14,222 bases of DNA from Holophagaceae bacterium UBA1801 (lineage in GTDB: Bacteria > Acidobacteriota > Holophagae > Holophagales > Holophagaceae), in NCBI GenBank assembly GCA_002319925.1, contig DCFP01000197.1, forward strand, positions 10,771-24,992. The letters are read 5' to 3'. A program made the position numbers and the translations under genes. This document shows, piece after piece, positions 1 to 11,632 of this stretch (position 1 is the stretch's first letter; every line of letters begins with the position of its first letter). Under the pieces are notes generated by a model. It made no database searches. It worked only from the letters and a program-made list of their open reading frames with translations, and was not told where the DNA came from.

Positions 1-1778
1 CCCACTTCCTTGGTGGTGAAGAAGGGCTCGAAAATCTTGTGCGTGATTTCCGCGGAAATGCCGACGCCGGTGTCGCTGACGGTAAGGACGACATAATCGC
101 CGGGCATGGCGCCGGGGTTTTCCTGGCAGTAGTTGTCGTCGAGATGCGCGTTGCTGGTCTCGATGGAAAGCGCGCCGCCGCTGGGCATCGCGTCCCGGGC
201 GTTGACCACCAGGTTCATGACGATCTGGTCCACCTGGACTGGATCCATCTTGATCTTCCAAAGGTTTTCGCCGGGTATCAGGACGAACTCGATGTCTTCC
301 CCGATGAGAGGGCTGATGGATTTCTTGAAACCGTCGAGGCACTCGTTCAAGTTCAGGACCTTCGGTTCGATGACCTGCCTTCGGGAGAAGGCGAGCAGCT
401 GGCGGATGAGCCCCGTGGACCGCTCCGCGGCTCCTTCCATGGCCGTGATATGGCGGAGCGCCGGGTTCTCCGGCCCCAGCAGTTCCTTCAGGAGTTCCGC
501 GTGCATCAGGATGGCCGTGAGCATGTTGTTGTTGTCGTGGGCCACGCCCCCGGCCAGGCGTCCGATGGATTCGAGCTTCTGGGACTGGTTCAACTGTTCC
601 TGGAGCCGCGCGTGCTCTTCCTCCGCCAGCTTCCGCTCGGTGATGTCCTCGAGCACCCCGAGAACCGCGCTGGGCTTCCCCTTCACATCGAGGATGGGCA
701 CCTTGGTGGTGTCCATCCAGATGGTCTTGCCACCTTGCCCCTGGATGGGCTCGATGGAGTGGATCTTGGGGATGCCCGTGTTGAGCACGTCCAGATCGTC
801 CATCTGGTGGACCGTGATCTCGTCCGAGTGGAAGGGGAGTTCCAGATCGTGCTTGCCCATCACCTTTTCAGGGGAGTCGAGATGGGCAGACTGCGCGAAG
901 ACCTTGTTGCATCCGAGATACCGGCCCTGGATGTCCTTCCAGTAGACGGCCTGGGGCACGGAATCCAGCACGGCTCTCAGCGTGGTCTCCTTTTCCAGGA
1001 GGGCATTCAACCTGGACTGGAGCAGAGCGATCATTTCACCGAGTGAGCGACGCAGGCTTTCCAGTTCCCCAAGAAAGGTCTCATTGTGAAACCCCTCCGG
1101 CCTTCCGCCGCCGGCCTTCACCGCCAGGGCGTACCGCTCGATGGCGCGAAGGGGCTTGAGAACCAGGTACCACAAAAGAATGTAGAGGATGACGATCAGG
1201 AGCAGGTCGAAGAGCAGCGAGAGCACCATGGTCGAGATGAACCGCTGGCGGATGGCCTGATCCAGGAACCGCGTCGTGATGTAGATCTTCAGGCGGCCGA
1301 TGGGTTCGCCCATGGCCACGATCTGCCGATCCTGTACGAGCGTGCCATCCGGCATGAGGCCCGGCGCCTGATTGACGGGCTTCCAGGCTTCGTCGCGGGA
1401 TCTCGCATAAGTGACCAGATTCCCTGGGTTGTTGGGATCCGACTGCGCGACGACCAGTCCGAGCACACTGGGATCCTGCATGGCGCTGTCGAGGATCTTC
1501 GCCACCTGGGAATAGTCGAAATTCCATAGGGGAAGCGACAAGCCGGCCGATAGCTGATCGGCGTTCGTCACGGTATCCAGCCGCAGCTTCTCCCGCTCCT
1601 GGGCGCTCTCCCGGTAGTGATTGAACAAACCCATGCCGACCAGCAACAGGGTGGTGACGAACACCAGGGCCAGGATCACCAGGGTCGCGATGGAGATCCG
1701 CCTCTTCAAATCCAGCAGACTCTCGCCGCCAGTCGAGGATCCACTGGTTTCCGGCGCTCCCCCTGGCTGTATCGGCAT
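1..1778 (-). CDS. Membrane sensor histidine kinase with periplasmic, PAS and kinase domains; C-terminus cut by window edge
   Basis: Translating the minus strand from ATG at 1778 gives 592 open codons to the window edge. A membrane segment at about residues 27-51 and another at about 183-205 bracket a roughly 130-residue domain, probably periplasmic. A linker and a PAS domain (about 262-385, ending DITERKLAEEE) follow. The kinase core has an H-box with His414 (AHDNNN), an N-box NLVVNARDAM near 522 and the ATP-lid motifs DTGVGI and IFEPFFTTKEVG at the edge. The H-box reads HDNNN, where HDFNN is usual in this kinase class. The protein should autophosphorylate on His414 and pass phosphate to an unseen response regulator. 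It begins 66 bp after the dnaX stop on the same strand, so it may be co-transcribed with dnaX. Its signal is unknown. Only a weak ribosome site (GGAT) precedes this start, so the exact start is moderately sure; the kinase identity is firm. Confidence 0.9.
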   Translation of the reverse strand, partial: MPIQPGGAPETSGSSTGGESLLDLKRRISIATLVILALVFVTTLLLVGMGLFNHYRESAQEREKLRLDTVTNADQLSAGLSLPLWNFDYSQVAKILDSAMQDPSVLGLVVAQSDPNNPGNLVTYARSRDEAWKPVNQAPGLMPDGTLVQDRQIVAMGEPIGRLKIYITTRFLDQAIRQRFISTMVLSLLFDLLLIVILYILLWYLVLKPLRAIERYALAVKAGGGRPEGFHNETFLGELESLRRSLGEMIALLQSRLNALLEKETTLRAVLDSVPQAVYWKDIQGRYLGCNKVFAQSAHLDSPEKVMGKHDLELPFHSDEITVHQMDDLDVLNTGIPKIHSIEPIQGQGGKTIWMDTTKVPILDVKGKPSAVLGVLEDITERKLAEEEHARLQEQLNQSQKLESIGRLAGGVAHDNNNMLTAILMHAELLKELLGPENPALRHITAMEGAAERSTGLIRQLLAFSRRQVIEPKVLNLNECLDGFKKSISPLIGEDIEFVLIPGENLWKIKMDPVQVDQIVMNLVVNARDAMPSGGALSIETSNAHLDDNYCQENPGAMPGDYVVLTVSDTGVGISAEITHKIFEPFFTTKEV

Positions 1779-1844
1779 CGTCTTATCCGTCTATTTCATC
1801 GAATCGAGGTTCCACCCTCTTGAATATCCTTGGATTCGTATTCC

Positions 1845-3521
1845 TCATGGCTCCGCCCGCCCAGTTTCCACGATTTCCCCTCCGGTTTCCTGAAGAAGTC
1901 TCTGGAAAATCGGATCCGCCCGCAGGTCGTCCTCGGGACGGGTGTGGGATTCCGCGTCGAAGGTGATGACGATCTTGGCAACCCCAGGCAGCACCTGGCG
2001 CAGGGCGTCCAGGAGATGGGGGTTGGATTGCTCTCGTTCCAGATCCTGAACGGTGTTCCGGACATTCAGCGGAAAAAACCAGTGAAGGGCGTGATTCTCC
2101 ACCCGCAGTTCGCTGGCCATATGCGGCAAGGAGGCCAAGGTGCGCGGCAGACCGCCCTTCGCCAGCTTCAGGGCTTCGGAACAAACCTTCCGAAGCTGCT
2201 CCAGATTGGAGGGATCCGCGATGGGCTGGAGCGTGGAGGATGGAACATTCTGGGAAGCAGGTCCGGGCAAAGGGGTCTGGGGTTCCGCAGCCCGGCTCGC
2301 GGTCCCCGGATTAGGGCGACTTGGTCCCGGACTGGACGGTCCCGGACTGGACGGTCCCGGACTGGACGGTCCTGCATTGGAAGGCCCCGGGCTGGAAGTT
2401 ACTGGACGGCTTGGCGCCACAGGCTTCGACCCTGACCCGTTGCCCTGTCGCACGAGATCGTCCAGGGGCGCCAGATGGGGCATCTGAGAGGCGGTGATGA
2501 GCGCAAGTTCCACGACCACCTGGGGCAGGCTGCTGTCCCGGAGATCCCGTTCTCGCTGCAACAGCAGGTGCAGCATGCGGGCCAGGCGCACGAGCTCATG
2601 GGGCAGCGCGCCCCGGCGCACTTCAGTCTCCAGCCGGTTCTGGAAGGCCAGCATCAGCTCGCGCCAGAAGCTGATCCAGTCCGTGCCCAGGGAAGCCAGG
2701 GCCTGGCATTGTTCAAGGATCGAGGACGCTTCGCCTTCGAGAAGTCCCGAAAGCACGGCCTGGACCCGCACCGCAGGCACGATACCCAACTGCTCGCGAA
2801 CGGACTCTTCCAGCACGTGCCCGTCACCGGCCGCGATGACGCGGTCCAGGATCGTGAGGGCGTCGCGCATGGAGCCCTGGCCCGCTTCCGCCAGGAGGCG
2901 CAAGGATCCCTCCTCGAAGGGCGTCCCTTCCTGCTCGCAGATGTGTTTCAAGCGGCCTTCGATGACCGGAGTGGGCATTAGGCGGAAGGGATAGATCTGC
3001 ACCCGGCTCTTGATGGTGTCCGGCACATCCTGAAGTTCCGTGGTGGCCAGGATGAACACCGCATGGGCAGGAGGTTCCTCGAGGACCTTCAGCAGCGCGT
3101 CGAAGGCGCTGCGGCTCATCATGTGCACTTCGTCGATGATGTAGACGCGGTAGCGGCAGAAGGCGGGGCGGGTCTGCACCTGCTCGCGCAAGGCCCGGGC
3201 GTCCTCCACCGAAGCGCGGCTGGCCGCGTCGATCTCGATGACATCGAGGTTTCGGTCCGGCTGCTCGGAGGCCACGCAGGCATCGCAGACGCCGCAGGGT
3301 TCGGGGGTCGGGCCTTCCTTGCAGTTCAAGGACCGCGCCAGGATGCGGGCAGTGGAGGTCTTGCCGGTGCCCCGGACGCCCGCGAACAAAAATGCCTGGT
3401 GATGGATGGCCCCTGATTCCCGCGCCCGTCTCAGGGCATTGACGAGGGCCTTGACGCTGGCCTCCTGGCCCACCAGGTCCGAAAGCACACGGGGACGATA
3501 TTTGAGCGCGAGGGTGTTCAT
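1845..3521 (-). CDS. dnaX: DNA polymerase III subunit gamma/tau (clamp loader)
   Basis: This 558-residue protein is the ATPase of the replicative clamp loader, which opens and loads the beta clamp on primed DNA. It starts with the family signature LALKYRPRVLSDLVGQE. Walker A is GVRGTGKT (residues 48-55), four zinc-binding cysteines lie at 67, 76, 79 and 82, and Walker B/DExH is IIDEVH (128-133). The sensor/arginine-finger motif reads SRV (172-174) where SRC is usual; the arginine is kept. A Pro/Ser/Gly-rich linker at about 365-415, containing GPSSP repeats, precedes a tau-type C-terminal region of about 140 residues. Length fits full-length tau. I see no clear slippery A-tract for producing a short gamma form. 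The gene sits 38 bp after the radical SAM gene and 66 bp before the sensor kinase. The usual ybaB-recR partners are not next to it. Confidence 0.97.
   Translation of the reverse strand: MNTLALKYRPRVLSDLVGQEASVKALVNALRRARESGAIHHQAFLFAGVRGTGKTSTARILARSLNCKEGPTPEPCGVCDACVASEQPDRNLDVIEIDAASRASVEDARALREQVQTRPAFCRYRVYIIDEVHMMSRSAFDALLKVLEEPPAHAVFILATTELQDVPDTIKSRVQIYPFRLMPTPVIEGRLKHICEQEGTPFEEGSLRLLAEAGQGSMRDALTILDRVIAAGDGHVLEESVREQLGIVPAVRVQAVLSGLLEGEASSILEQCQALASLGTDWISFWRELMLAFQNRLETEVRRGALPHELVRLARMLHLLLQRERDLRDSSLPQVVVELALITASQMPHLAPLDDLVRQGNGSGSKPVAPSRPVTSSPGPSNAGPSSPGPSSPGPSSPGPSRPNPGTASRAAEPQTPLPGPASQNVPSSTLQPIADPSNLEQLRKVCSEALKLAKGGLPRTLASLPHMASELRVENHALHWFFPLNVRNTVQDLEREQSNPHLLDALRQVLPGVAKIVITFDAESHTRPEDDLRADPIFQRLLQETGGEIVETGRAEP
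2323..2397 (+). repeat. 15-bp tandem repeat inside dnaX (codes GPSSP linker)
   Basis: Three perfect copies of GGTCCCGGACTGGAC (2323-2337, 2338-2352, 2353-2367) are followed by two diverged copies up to 2397. The unit is a multiple of three, so copy-number change keeps the dnaX frame. On the coding strand it gives repeated GPSSP in the flexible linker between the ATPase and tau C-terminal regions. Confidence 0.9.
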
Positions 3522-3559
3522 GGAAGGGCCATTGTCCCACGGATGCCGCCGGAAACCCG

Positions 3560-4489
3560 TCAGATGATTCCTTCAAACAGCCCGGGCTGTCTGGGCTGGA
3601 GCAGAATGGGCTTCGAGGGGTTCCGCGAGGAACAGCCTTGCCTCGCTTTCTCCGCTTTCCGTTTGGCGTTCACCACTTTTCGCCTGGGCGCGGGCAAAGC
3701 CATCTCCAGGATCTCCCGGATACCTTGCACATAATCCGGATCCAGCACTTTGAGCCAGCAATGACCGGCCAAGACATCGTAGAAGGGGTCATTCTTAAGC
3801 AGCCGAAGGGAGCCCACCCAGAGATTGGAAACGCCGCTCTCGCGGGCCCGGCGCGCGAACCCGGTTGGATCCGTTATGGCCATCAGGGGCGTCGCGGCCA
3901 CGTTCACGTTGATGCCGGCCTTCGCCAGGCGCTCGACGGTGGCCCAGCGAGAGGGGATCGGAGGGGCCTTGGGCTCCACCACCTGGCGCACGGTGTCGTC
4001 ATCGGTGGGAATGGAAATCCCCACGCTGAGCCTGTCTCCAAAACGCTTCAGAAGATCCAGGTCCTGGATGACCAAGGGCGATCGTGTGTGGATGAGCACA
4101 CGGCAGGTGGGACAGCCCAGCAGCACATTGAGGCAGGCGCGGGTAAGCCGGTACTCCCGCTCGATGGGCTGGTAGGGATCCGTCGCTGTCGAGAGGAACA
4201 GCGATTGCTGATGCAGTCGGTGGCGCTGGGACCAGAGCAGCTCGGGCGCGTTCAGTTTCGGCGTCACCCACTGCCCCCAGTCGCCACACCCATGCAGGGC
4301 GTTAGGATACCCCCGGACGAAGCAGTAGCGGCACCCATGCCCACACCCGCGATAGGGGCTCAGGGAAAATCCGAAACCGTACTGATCATCGCGCTGGGGC
4401 CTGAGAATGCTGCGGGCTTCCTCGGGCTCCACCTTCAGGTCCTGAAAAAGGGAGGGCGCGGCTTCGGGAGGGATCAAACGCGGGGTCAT
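3560..4489 (-). CDS. Radical SAM protein, Rv2578c/PA0069 family (spore photoproduct lyase-related)
   Basis: This 309-residue protein carries the radical SAM cluster motif CGHGCRYC (Cys49, Cys53, Cys56; CxxxCxxC spacing), preceded by SPYRGC. It continues with YCFVRGYPNA and STATDPYQPIE, the pattern of the Rv2578c/PA0069 radical SAM group related to spore photoproduct lyase. Such enzymes hold a 4Fe-4S cluster and cleave S-adenosylmethionine to a 5'-deoxyadenosyl radical. The substrate of this group is not established to my knowledge; a DNA-repair-like role is suggested only by the SPL relationship and by dnaX starting 38 bp downstream. The C-terminus is basic (KVVNAKRKAEKAR). The start at 4489 gives a normal N-terminus, although I see no good ribosome site before it. 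It is probably the first gene of a three-gene minus-strand unit. Family assignment is confident; function is not. Confidence 0.9.
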   Translation of the reverse strand: MTPRLIPPEAAPSLFQDLKVEPEEARSILRPQRDDQYGFGFSLSPYRGCGHGCRYCFVRGYPNALHGCGDWGQWVTPKLNAPELLWSQRHRLHQQSLFLSTATDPYQPIEREYRLTRACLNVLLGCPTCRVLIHTRSPLVIQDLDLLKRFGDRLSVGISIPTDDDTVRQVVEPKAPPIPSRWATVERLAKAGINVNVAATPLMAITDPTGFARRARESGVSNLWVGSLRLLKNDPFYDVLAGHCWLKVLDPDYVQGIREILEMALPAPRRKVVNAKRKAEKARQGCSSRNPSKPILLQPRQPGLFEGII

Positions 4490-4592
4490 GGAAGAAGTAT
4501 TCGTTATTTTTTCGCCTCGTCAAGAACACTCTCTTCAAACTGAACGCCCAGGACCTTCGCCCCGATAGAGAAGAAAGGGGAGAGTATTTCTC
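4490..4592. promoter_or_regulatory. Divergent intergenic region between the radical SAM gene and the hybrid kinase
   Basis: These 103 bp lie between two divergent starts and must hold promoters for both sides. The part next to the radical SAM gene is AT-rich (GTTATTTTTTCG around 4503-4514). I cannot point to a convincing -35/-10 pair or an operator. The plus-strand side ends in a strong ribosome site. Confidence 0.5.
4574..4584 (+). promoter_or_regulatory. Ribosome binding site deciding the GTG start of the hybrid kinase
   Basis: AAAGGGGAGAG ends 8 bases before GTG at 4593. This purine-rich run is the best Shine-Dalgarno match nearby and supports GTG as the true start, which also places a basic N-terminus directly before the first membrane segment. 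Confidence 0.7.
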
Positions 4593-8747
<4,155 letters not shown>

Positions 8748-8777
<30 letters not shown>

Positions 8778-9287
8778 ATGATTCTGCTTCCCGATCACGC
8801 TGATGCGTCCCGTGTTCTCGAGGATGGCCACATGGACTTGGGTGATCTCCGAGATGCCCGCCTGGCGGATGGCCGCAATGAGCTCGTGCCGCGAGATCTT
8901 CTCACGCGCGATCACCTCCTCGTCCACCACGCCGTTGTGCACGAGTATCTGGGGTTTCCCTTCCATCAGTAGCTCAACCTTCTTGTTCTTGAAGCTGAAA
9001 TAGCCCATCACGGCGTTGACGCCAACGAGCGTAAGCACCAGAACGACTCCGGCCGTCACCGTGTTGTCGCCCCCGTTCATGCTGTTCTGGACCGCGTTGG
9101 AGAGCACGAGCAGGAGCACGAGGTCGAAGGGAGCCAGCTGGCCCACCTGCCGCTTGCCGGTCAGGCGCAGCACCAGGAAGAGGAAGATGTACACCAGCAG
9201 CGCCCGGAGGACGAATTCCCACCAGGGCTGCGACAGCTTCCAGATGCTGATGCTCACAGGCAGAGAATCGGCCAAAAGCAATCCCAT
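8748..9287 (-). CDS. DUF421 (YetF/YcaP-type) inner membrane protein
   Basis: This 179-residue protein has three hydrophobic segments, at about residues 24-44, 50-70 and 76-97. They are followed by a cytoplasmic-type domain containing KNKKVELLMEGKP and the stretch ISRHELIAAIRQAGISEI. The LRLTGKRQVGQLAPFDLV region between the first two segments is the DUF421 signature. Members are small membrane proteins found widely, some linked to sporulation or envelope stress; no biochemical activity is firmly assigned. The ribosome site AGGAG (9295-9299) sits 7 bases before ATG 9287. The gene starts 32 bp after the aroC stop on the same strand, so it is probably the last gene of the aroC unit. Its final residues and stop overlap the 3' end of the convergent kinase gene by 30 bp. 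Confidence 0.92.
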
Positions 9288-9319
9288 CTTCCTTCTCCTG
9301 AATCACATGATGCGGAAGA

Positions 9320-10444
9320 TCAACGGTCGAGCAATCTTTCCACCGCCGACCAATCCCATTCCTCTGCGGAAGGAACACTGCCATCCACCAACCCCTGCTG
9401 GGTGAGCCAGAGATCGTACACCACCAGCGCGCACATGGCCTCGGCCACGGGCACGATGCGGGGCGAGATGCAGGGATCGTGACGGCCCTTCACGATAATT
9501 TCGGAAGGCTTGCCAGTCTTGTCGATGGTCTGCTGGCTCTGGGCGATGGAGGCTGTGGGCTTCACGGCCAGCCGCACGATCACCGGCGCCCCGCTGGATA
9601 TCCCGCCGAGGATCCCTCCTGCATCGTTCTTGAGCGGGCCTTCCGGGCTCAAGGGATCGTTGTTTTCGGAACCTTTCTTCCGGGCGGCTTCGAAGCCTGC
9701 CCCTATCTCCACGCCTTTCACCGCGCCGATGCTCATGCAGGCGTAGGCGAGCAGGGCATCCAGCTTGGCGAAGACGGGATCCCCGAGGCCCACGGGCAGG
9801 CCTTCGATCCAGACCTCCGCGACACCACCCACGGAATCATGGGTCGCCATGGCCTGCTCCACCGCGGCTCTCTGGGCCTCGTAAGCCTCGCGCTCCGCCG
9901 ATCTCAGGGGATTGGCCTCCACGAAATCCCAATCCACATTTTGGGCTGCGATGCCCGCGATCTCCCGGTTGAAGCCCCGGATGCGCACGCCCAAGGCTGA
10001 TAGCTGCTGCTTGGCCCATGCGCCGGCGGCCACGCGGGCGAGGGTTTCGCGGCCACTGGAGCGGCCCCCGCCGCGGGGATCCCGCAAGCCGTACTTGCGC
10101 TGAAAGGTGTAGTCCGCGTGGCCGGGGCGAAACATTTCCTGGAAGGCCGAATAGTCTCCGCTGCGCTGGTTCTCGTTGAAGACCGCCAGCACGATCGGAT
10201 GCCCCGTGGTCCTGCCTTCGTAAACACCCGAAAGCACCCGGACACGGTCGGCTTCGGAACGGGGCGTGACCAGCTCCGATTGACCCGGGCGCCGGCGGTC
10301 CAGCTCATGCTGGATCGCCTGGAGATCGAAGGGCAGACCAGGCTTCACGCCATCCATGACCACGCCCACCGCAGAGCCATGGCTCTCGCCGAAGGTCACG
10401 ATCCTGAAGGCACGGCCGAAGGAGCTGGGAGAATCGAACAGCAT
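9320..10444 (-). CDS. aroC: Chorismate synthase
   Basis: This 374-residue enzyme performs the last step of the shikimate pathway, converting 5-enolpyruvylshikimate-3-phosphate to chorismate using reduced FMN. The N-terminus has FGRAFRIVTFGESHGSAVG, the first family signature. The middle has FRPGHADYTFQRKYGLRD then RGGGRSSGRETLARVAAGA, the second signature with the FMN/substrate-binding arginines. GGISSGAPVIVRLAVKPT and the C-terminal GRHDPCISPRIVPVAEAM complete the set, and the length is typical. The start at 10444 is 16 bp after the stop of the tautomerase-like/winged-helix gene. The only good Shine-Dalgarno (GGAGG) lies inside the end of that upstream gene, about 22 bases from the ATG. Translation may therefore be coupled to the upstream gene. 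Confidence 0.98.
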   Translation of the reverse strand: MLFDSPSSFGRAFRIVTFGESHGSAVGVVMDGVKPGLPFDLQAIQHELDRRRPGQSELVTPRSEADRVRVLSGVYEGRTTGHPIVLAVFNENQRSGDYSAFQEMFRPGHADYTFQRKYGLRDPRGGGRSSGRETLARVAAGAWAKQQLSALGVRIRGFNREIAGIAAQNVDWDFVEANPLRSAEREAYEAQRAAVEQAMATHDSVGGVAEVWIEGLPVGLGDPVFAKLDALLAYACMSIGAVKGVEIGAGFEAARKKGSENNDPLSPEGPLKNDAGGILGGISSGAPVIVRLAVKPTASIAQSQQTIDKTGKPSEIIVKGRHDPCISPRIVPVAEAMCALVVYDLWLTQQGLVDGSVPSAEEWDWSAVERLLDR

Positions 10445-10460
10445 GGAAGGATTGTAGAAC

Positions 10461-11018
10461 CTAATCCTCCGTTTCCTCCTCGGAGTCGGACTTCTTCACG
10501 AGCTTGGGCACGGCGCTGATCTGGGCCTGGCTGGTGATGCCCTTCCAGACGTAGCGGGTCCCGCGCTTCTGGCCCTGCTTGACGATCACACCTTCCTCTT
10601 CCAATTCGGCGAAGAAGCGCCGGAGGGTCGCGGGAGCCCAATCACAGTCCTTCAGTCCCAGCTCGTCCTGGGCTTGGAAGCTGGAGAGCGCGCCCTGCAT
10701 CTGCAGTTTCTGGATCAACAGGGCCTTCAATTCGGACAGTTCCGCCCGGGTGCGGCGGGGGCGGTTCTTGAAGTCCTCGGACATTTCGGCGGGATCGGAG
10801 GGTGCGTATTCCCGCATTATCGGCGCAGCTGCAGGATCCACTGGGGCTTCAATCAGCAGACCGCCTTCCAAAAGGATGTCCGCGTCCTCGCGCTTGAAGA
10901 TCACGACGATGGAGCTGGCTGGAATTCCTTCACGGTGGAGGGAATCAATGATACGGTCCCCAATGCGTTTTTTCTGGTCGGTGGAAAGCTGGTTAGCCTG
11001 AATGGTGACCAGTGGCAT
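10461..11018 (-). CDS. Tautomerase-like (4-OT fold) domain fused to a winged-helix domain
   Basis: I know no named family for this 185-residue protein. Residues 1-56 fit the 4-oxalocrotonate tautomerase pattern: MPLVTIQ strand with Pro2 (the catalytic Pro1 position after Met removal), helix STDQKKRIGDRIIDSL, strand SSIVVIFK, and a turn ending LLEGG. By hand alignment to 4-OT, the catalytic Arg11, Arg39 and Phe50 positions are Leu, Val and Leu, so ordinary tautomerase chemistry is doubtful. Residues 60-90 are a charged linker (RPRRTR). Residues 91-160 look like a winged helix: two helices, a recognition-type helix WAPATLRRFFAELEEEG, then a hairpin wing VIVKQGQKRGTRYVWKG. The tail is acidic (SDSEEETED). 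It heads the unit with aroC and the DUF421 gene, and is divergent from fur. It could be a ligand-responsive regulator; that is inference. AGGAG precedes ATG 11018. Confidence 0.8.
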   Translation of the reverse strand: MPLVTIQANQLSTDQKKRIGDRIIDSLHREGIPASSIVVIFKREDADILLEGGLLIEAPVDPAAAPIMREYAPSDPAEMSEDFKNRPRRTRAELSELKALLIQKLQMQGALSSFQAQDELGLKDCDWAPATLRRFFAELEEEGVIVKQGQKRGTRYVWKGITSQAQISAVPKLVKKSDSEEETED

Positions 11019-11023
11019 AGGAA

Positions 11024-11028
11024 CTCCT
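11024..11028 (-). promoter_or_regulatory. Ribosome binding site of the tautomerase-like fusion gene
   Basis: AGGAG on the minus strand lies 5 bases before ATG 11018, fixing the start so that Pro follows Met directly. That matters because the tautomerase fold uses an N-terminal proline. The site is inside a 14-bp palindrome, ATAGGAACTCCTAT (11017-11030). Confidence 0.7.
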
Positions 11029-11049
11029 ATAAATGGGGGAACTTTAATT

Positions 11050-11060
11050 TAATCTGATTA
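11050..11060. promoter_or_regulatory. Candidate operator in the divergent fusion gene/fur promoter region
   Basis: The 96-bp gap between the two divergent starts contains an AT-rich island (11043-11060) in otherwise GC-rich sequence. Within it TAATCTGATTA is a perfect 5-1-5 inverted repeat, loosely like the core of Fur-type boxes (7-1-7 inverted repeats rich in TAAT/ATTA). Fur-family genes often regulate themselves, so this is a plausible but unproven binding site that would control both genes. No confident -35/-10 pair is visible. Confidence 0.35.
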
Positions 11061-11114
11061 CAGGGCTGGAGGACGACTTTTTCTCCACCTTTCGCCACTT
11101 TCTTGGAGCTGTCC

Positions 11115-11624
11115 ATGGGCATCCACAACGCAGGATCCCGCAAGTCCCATACAAAAGAGGAGCTTCGATTCGAGGGCTTCCTGCGGGGGAAGAAGCTGAA
11201 GCTCACGGGCGAGCGAATGGCGATCCTGAACGCGGTCTTCCTCCGGAACAGCCACTTCGATGCAGAAGCGCTCCATGCCAGCCTCCGGGACAAGGGCGGC
11301 GACATCAGCCGGGCCACCGTCTACCGCACCCTGGACCTGCTGGTTCAGTGCGGCCTGGTGCGCAAGAACAGCCTGGGATCGAGCCACGCCAACTACGAGG
11401 CCGCCCGGGACAACGAACACCATGACCACTTGATCTGCCTGAACTGCAACAAGGTGATCGAGTTCTACCGCCCGGACCTGGAGACCCTCCAAGACGAGAT
11501 CTGCAAGCAGAAGGCCTTCAAGCCCATGCACCACAGCCTCCAGATTTTCGGCCTATGCAACGAATGCAAAGACAAGGCCGACGAAAGCAAGATCCGCAAC
11601 CGCGTAGCGCAGCTGCACACCTAG
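11115..11624 (+). CDS. fur: Fur-family metal-responsive transcription regulator
   Basis: This 169-residue protein has the Fur layout. The N-terminal winged helix includes LKLTGERMAILNAVF and the recognition helix region SRATVYRTLDLLVQCGLV (about 65-82). The metal-binding HHDH motif is at residues 102-105. Two CxxC pairs, Cys108/Cys111 and Cys148/Cys151, should hold the structural zinc. Such proteins are dimers that repress iron, zinc or peroxide-response genes when metal-bound. The exact metal cannot be decided by reading; Fur is the default. I chose ATG 11115 over the in-frame TTG at 11103 because GGAG (11105-11108) sits 6 bases before the ATG. It is divergent from the tautomerase-like fusion gene and followed at once by a palindromic repeat that may end transcription. 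Confidence 0.93.
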   Translation: MGIHNAGSRKSHTKEELRFEGFLRGKKLKLTGERMAILNAVFLRNSHFDAEALHASLRDKGGDISRATVYRTLDLLVQCGLVRKNSLGSSHANYEAARDNEHHDHLICLNCNKVIEFYRPDLETLQDEICKQKAFKPMHHSLQIFGLCNECKDKADESKIRNRVAQLHT

Positions 11625-11632
11625 ACCCTATC

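Noticed and set aside
39..1046. Plus-strand open frame (335 codons) at the left edge
   Set aside because: The minus strand here encodes a clear PAS/histidine kinase with all core motifs; the plus-strand frame is its complement and has no domain.
1845..3521. Programmed frameshift making a short gamma form of DnaX
   Set aside because: I found no A-rich slippery run with a following stem-loop like that in E. coli dnaX.
11017..11030. Palindrome ATAGGAACTCCTAT as an RNA hairpin hiding the ribosome site
   Set aside because: The two arms are separated by only 2 bases, too tight for an RNA hairpin; part of the symmetry comes from the Shine-Dalgarno itself. Kept only as a possible protein site within the shared gap.
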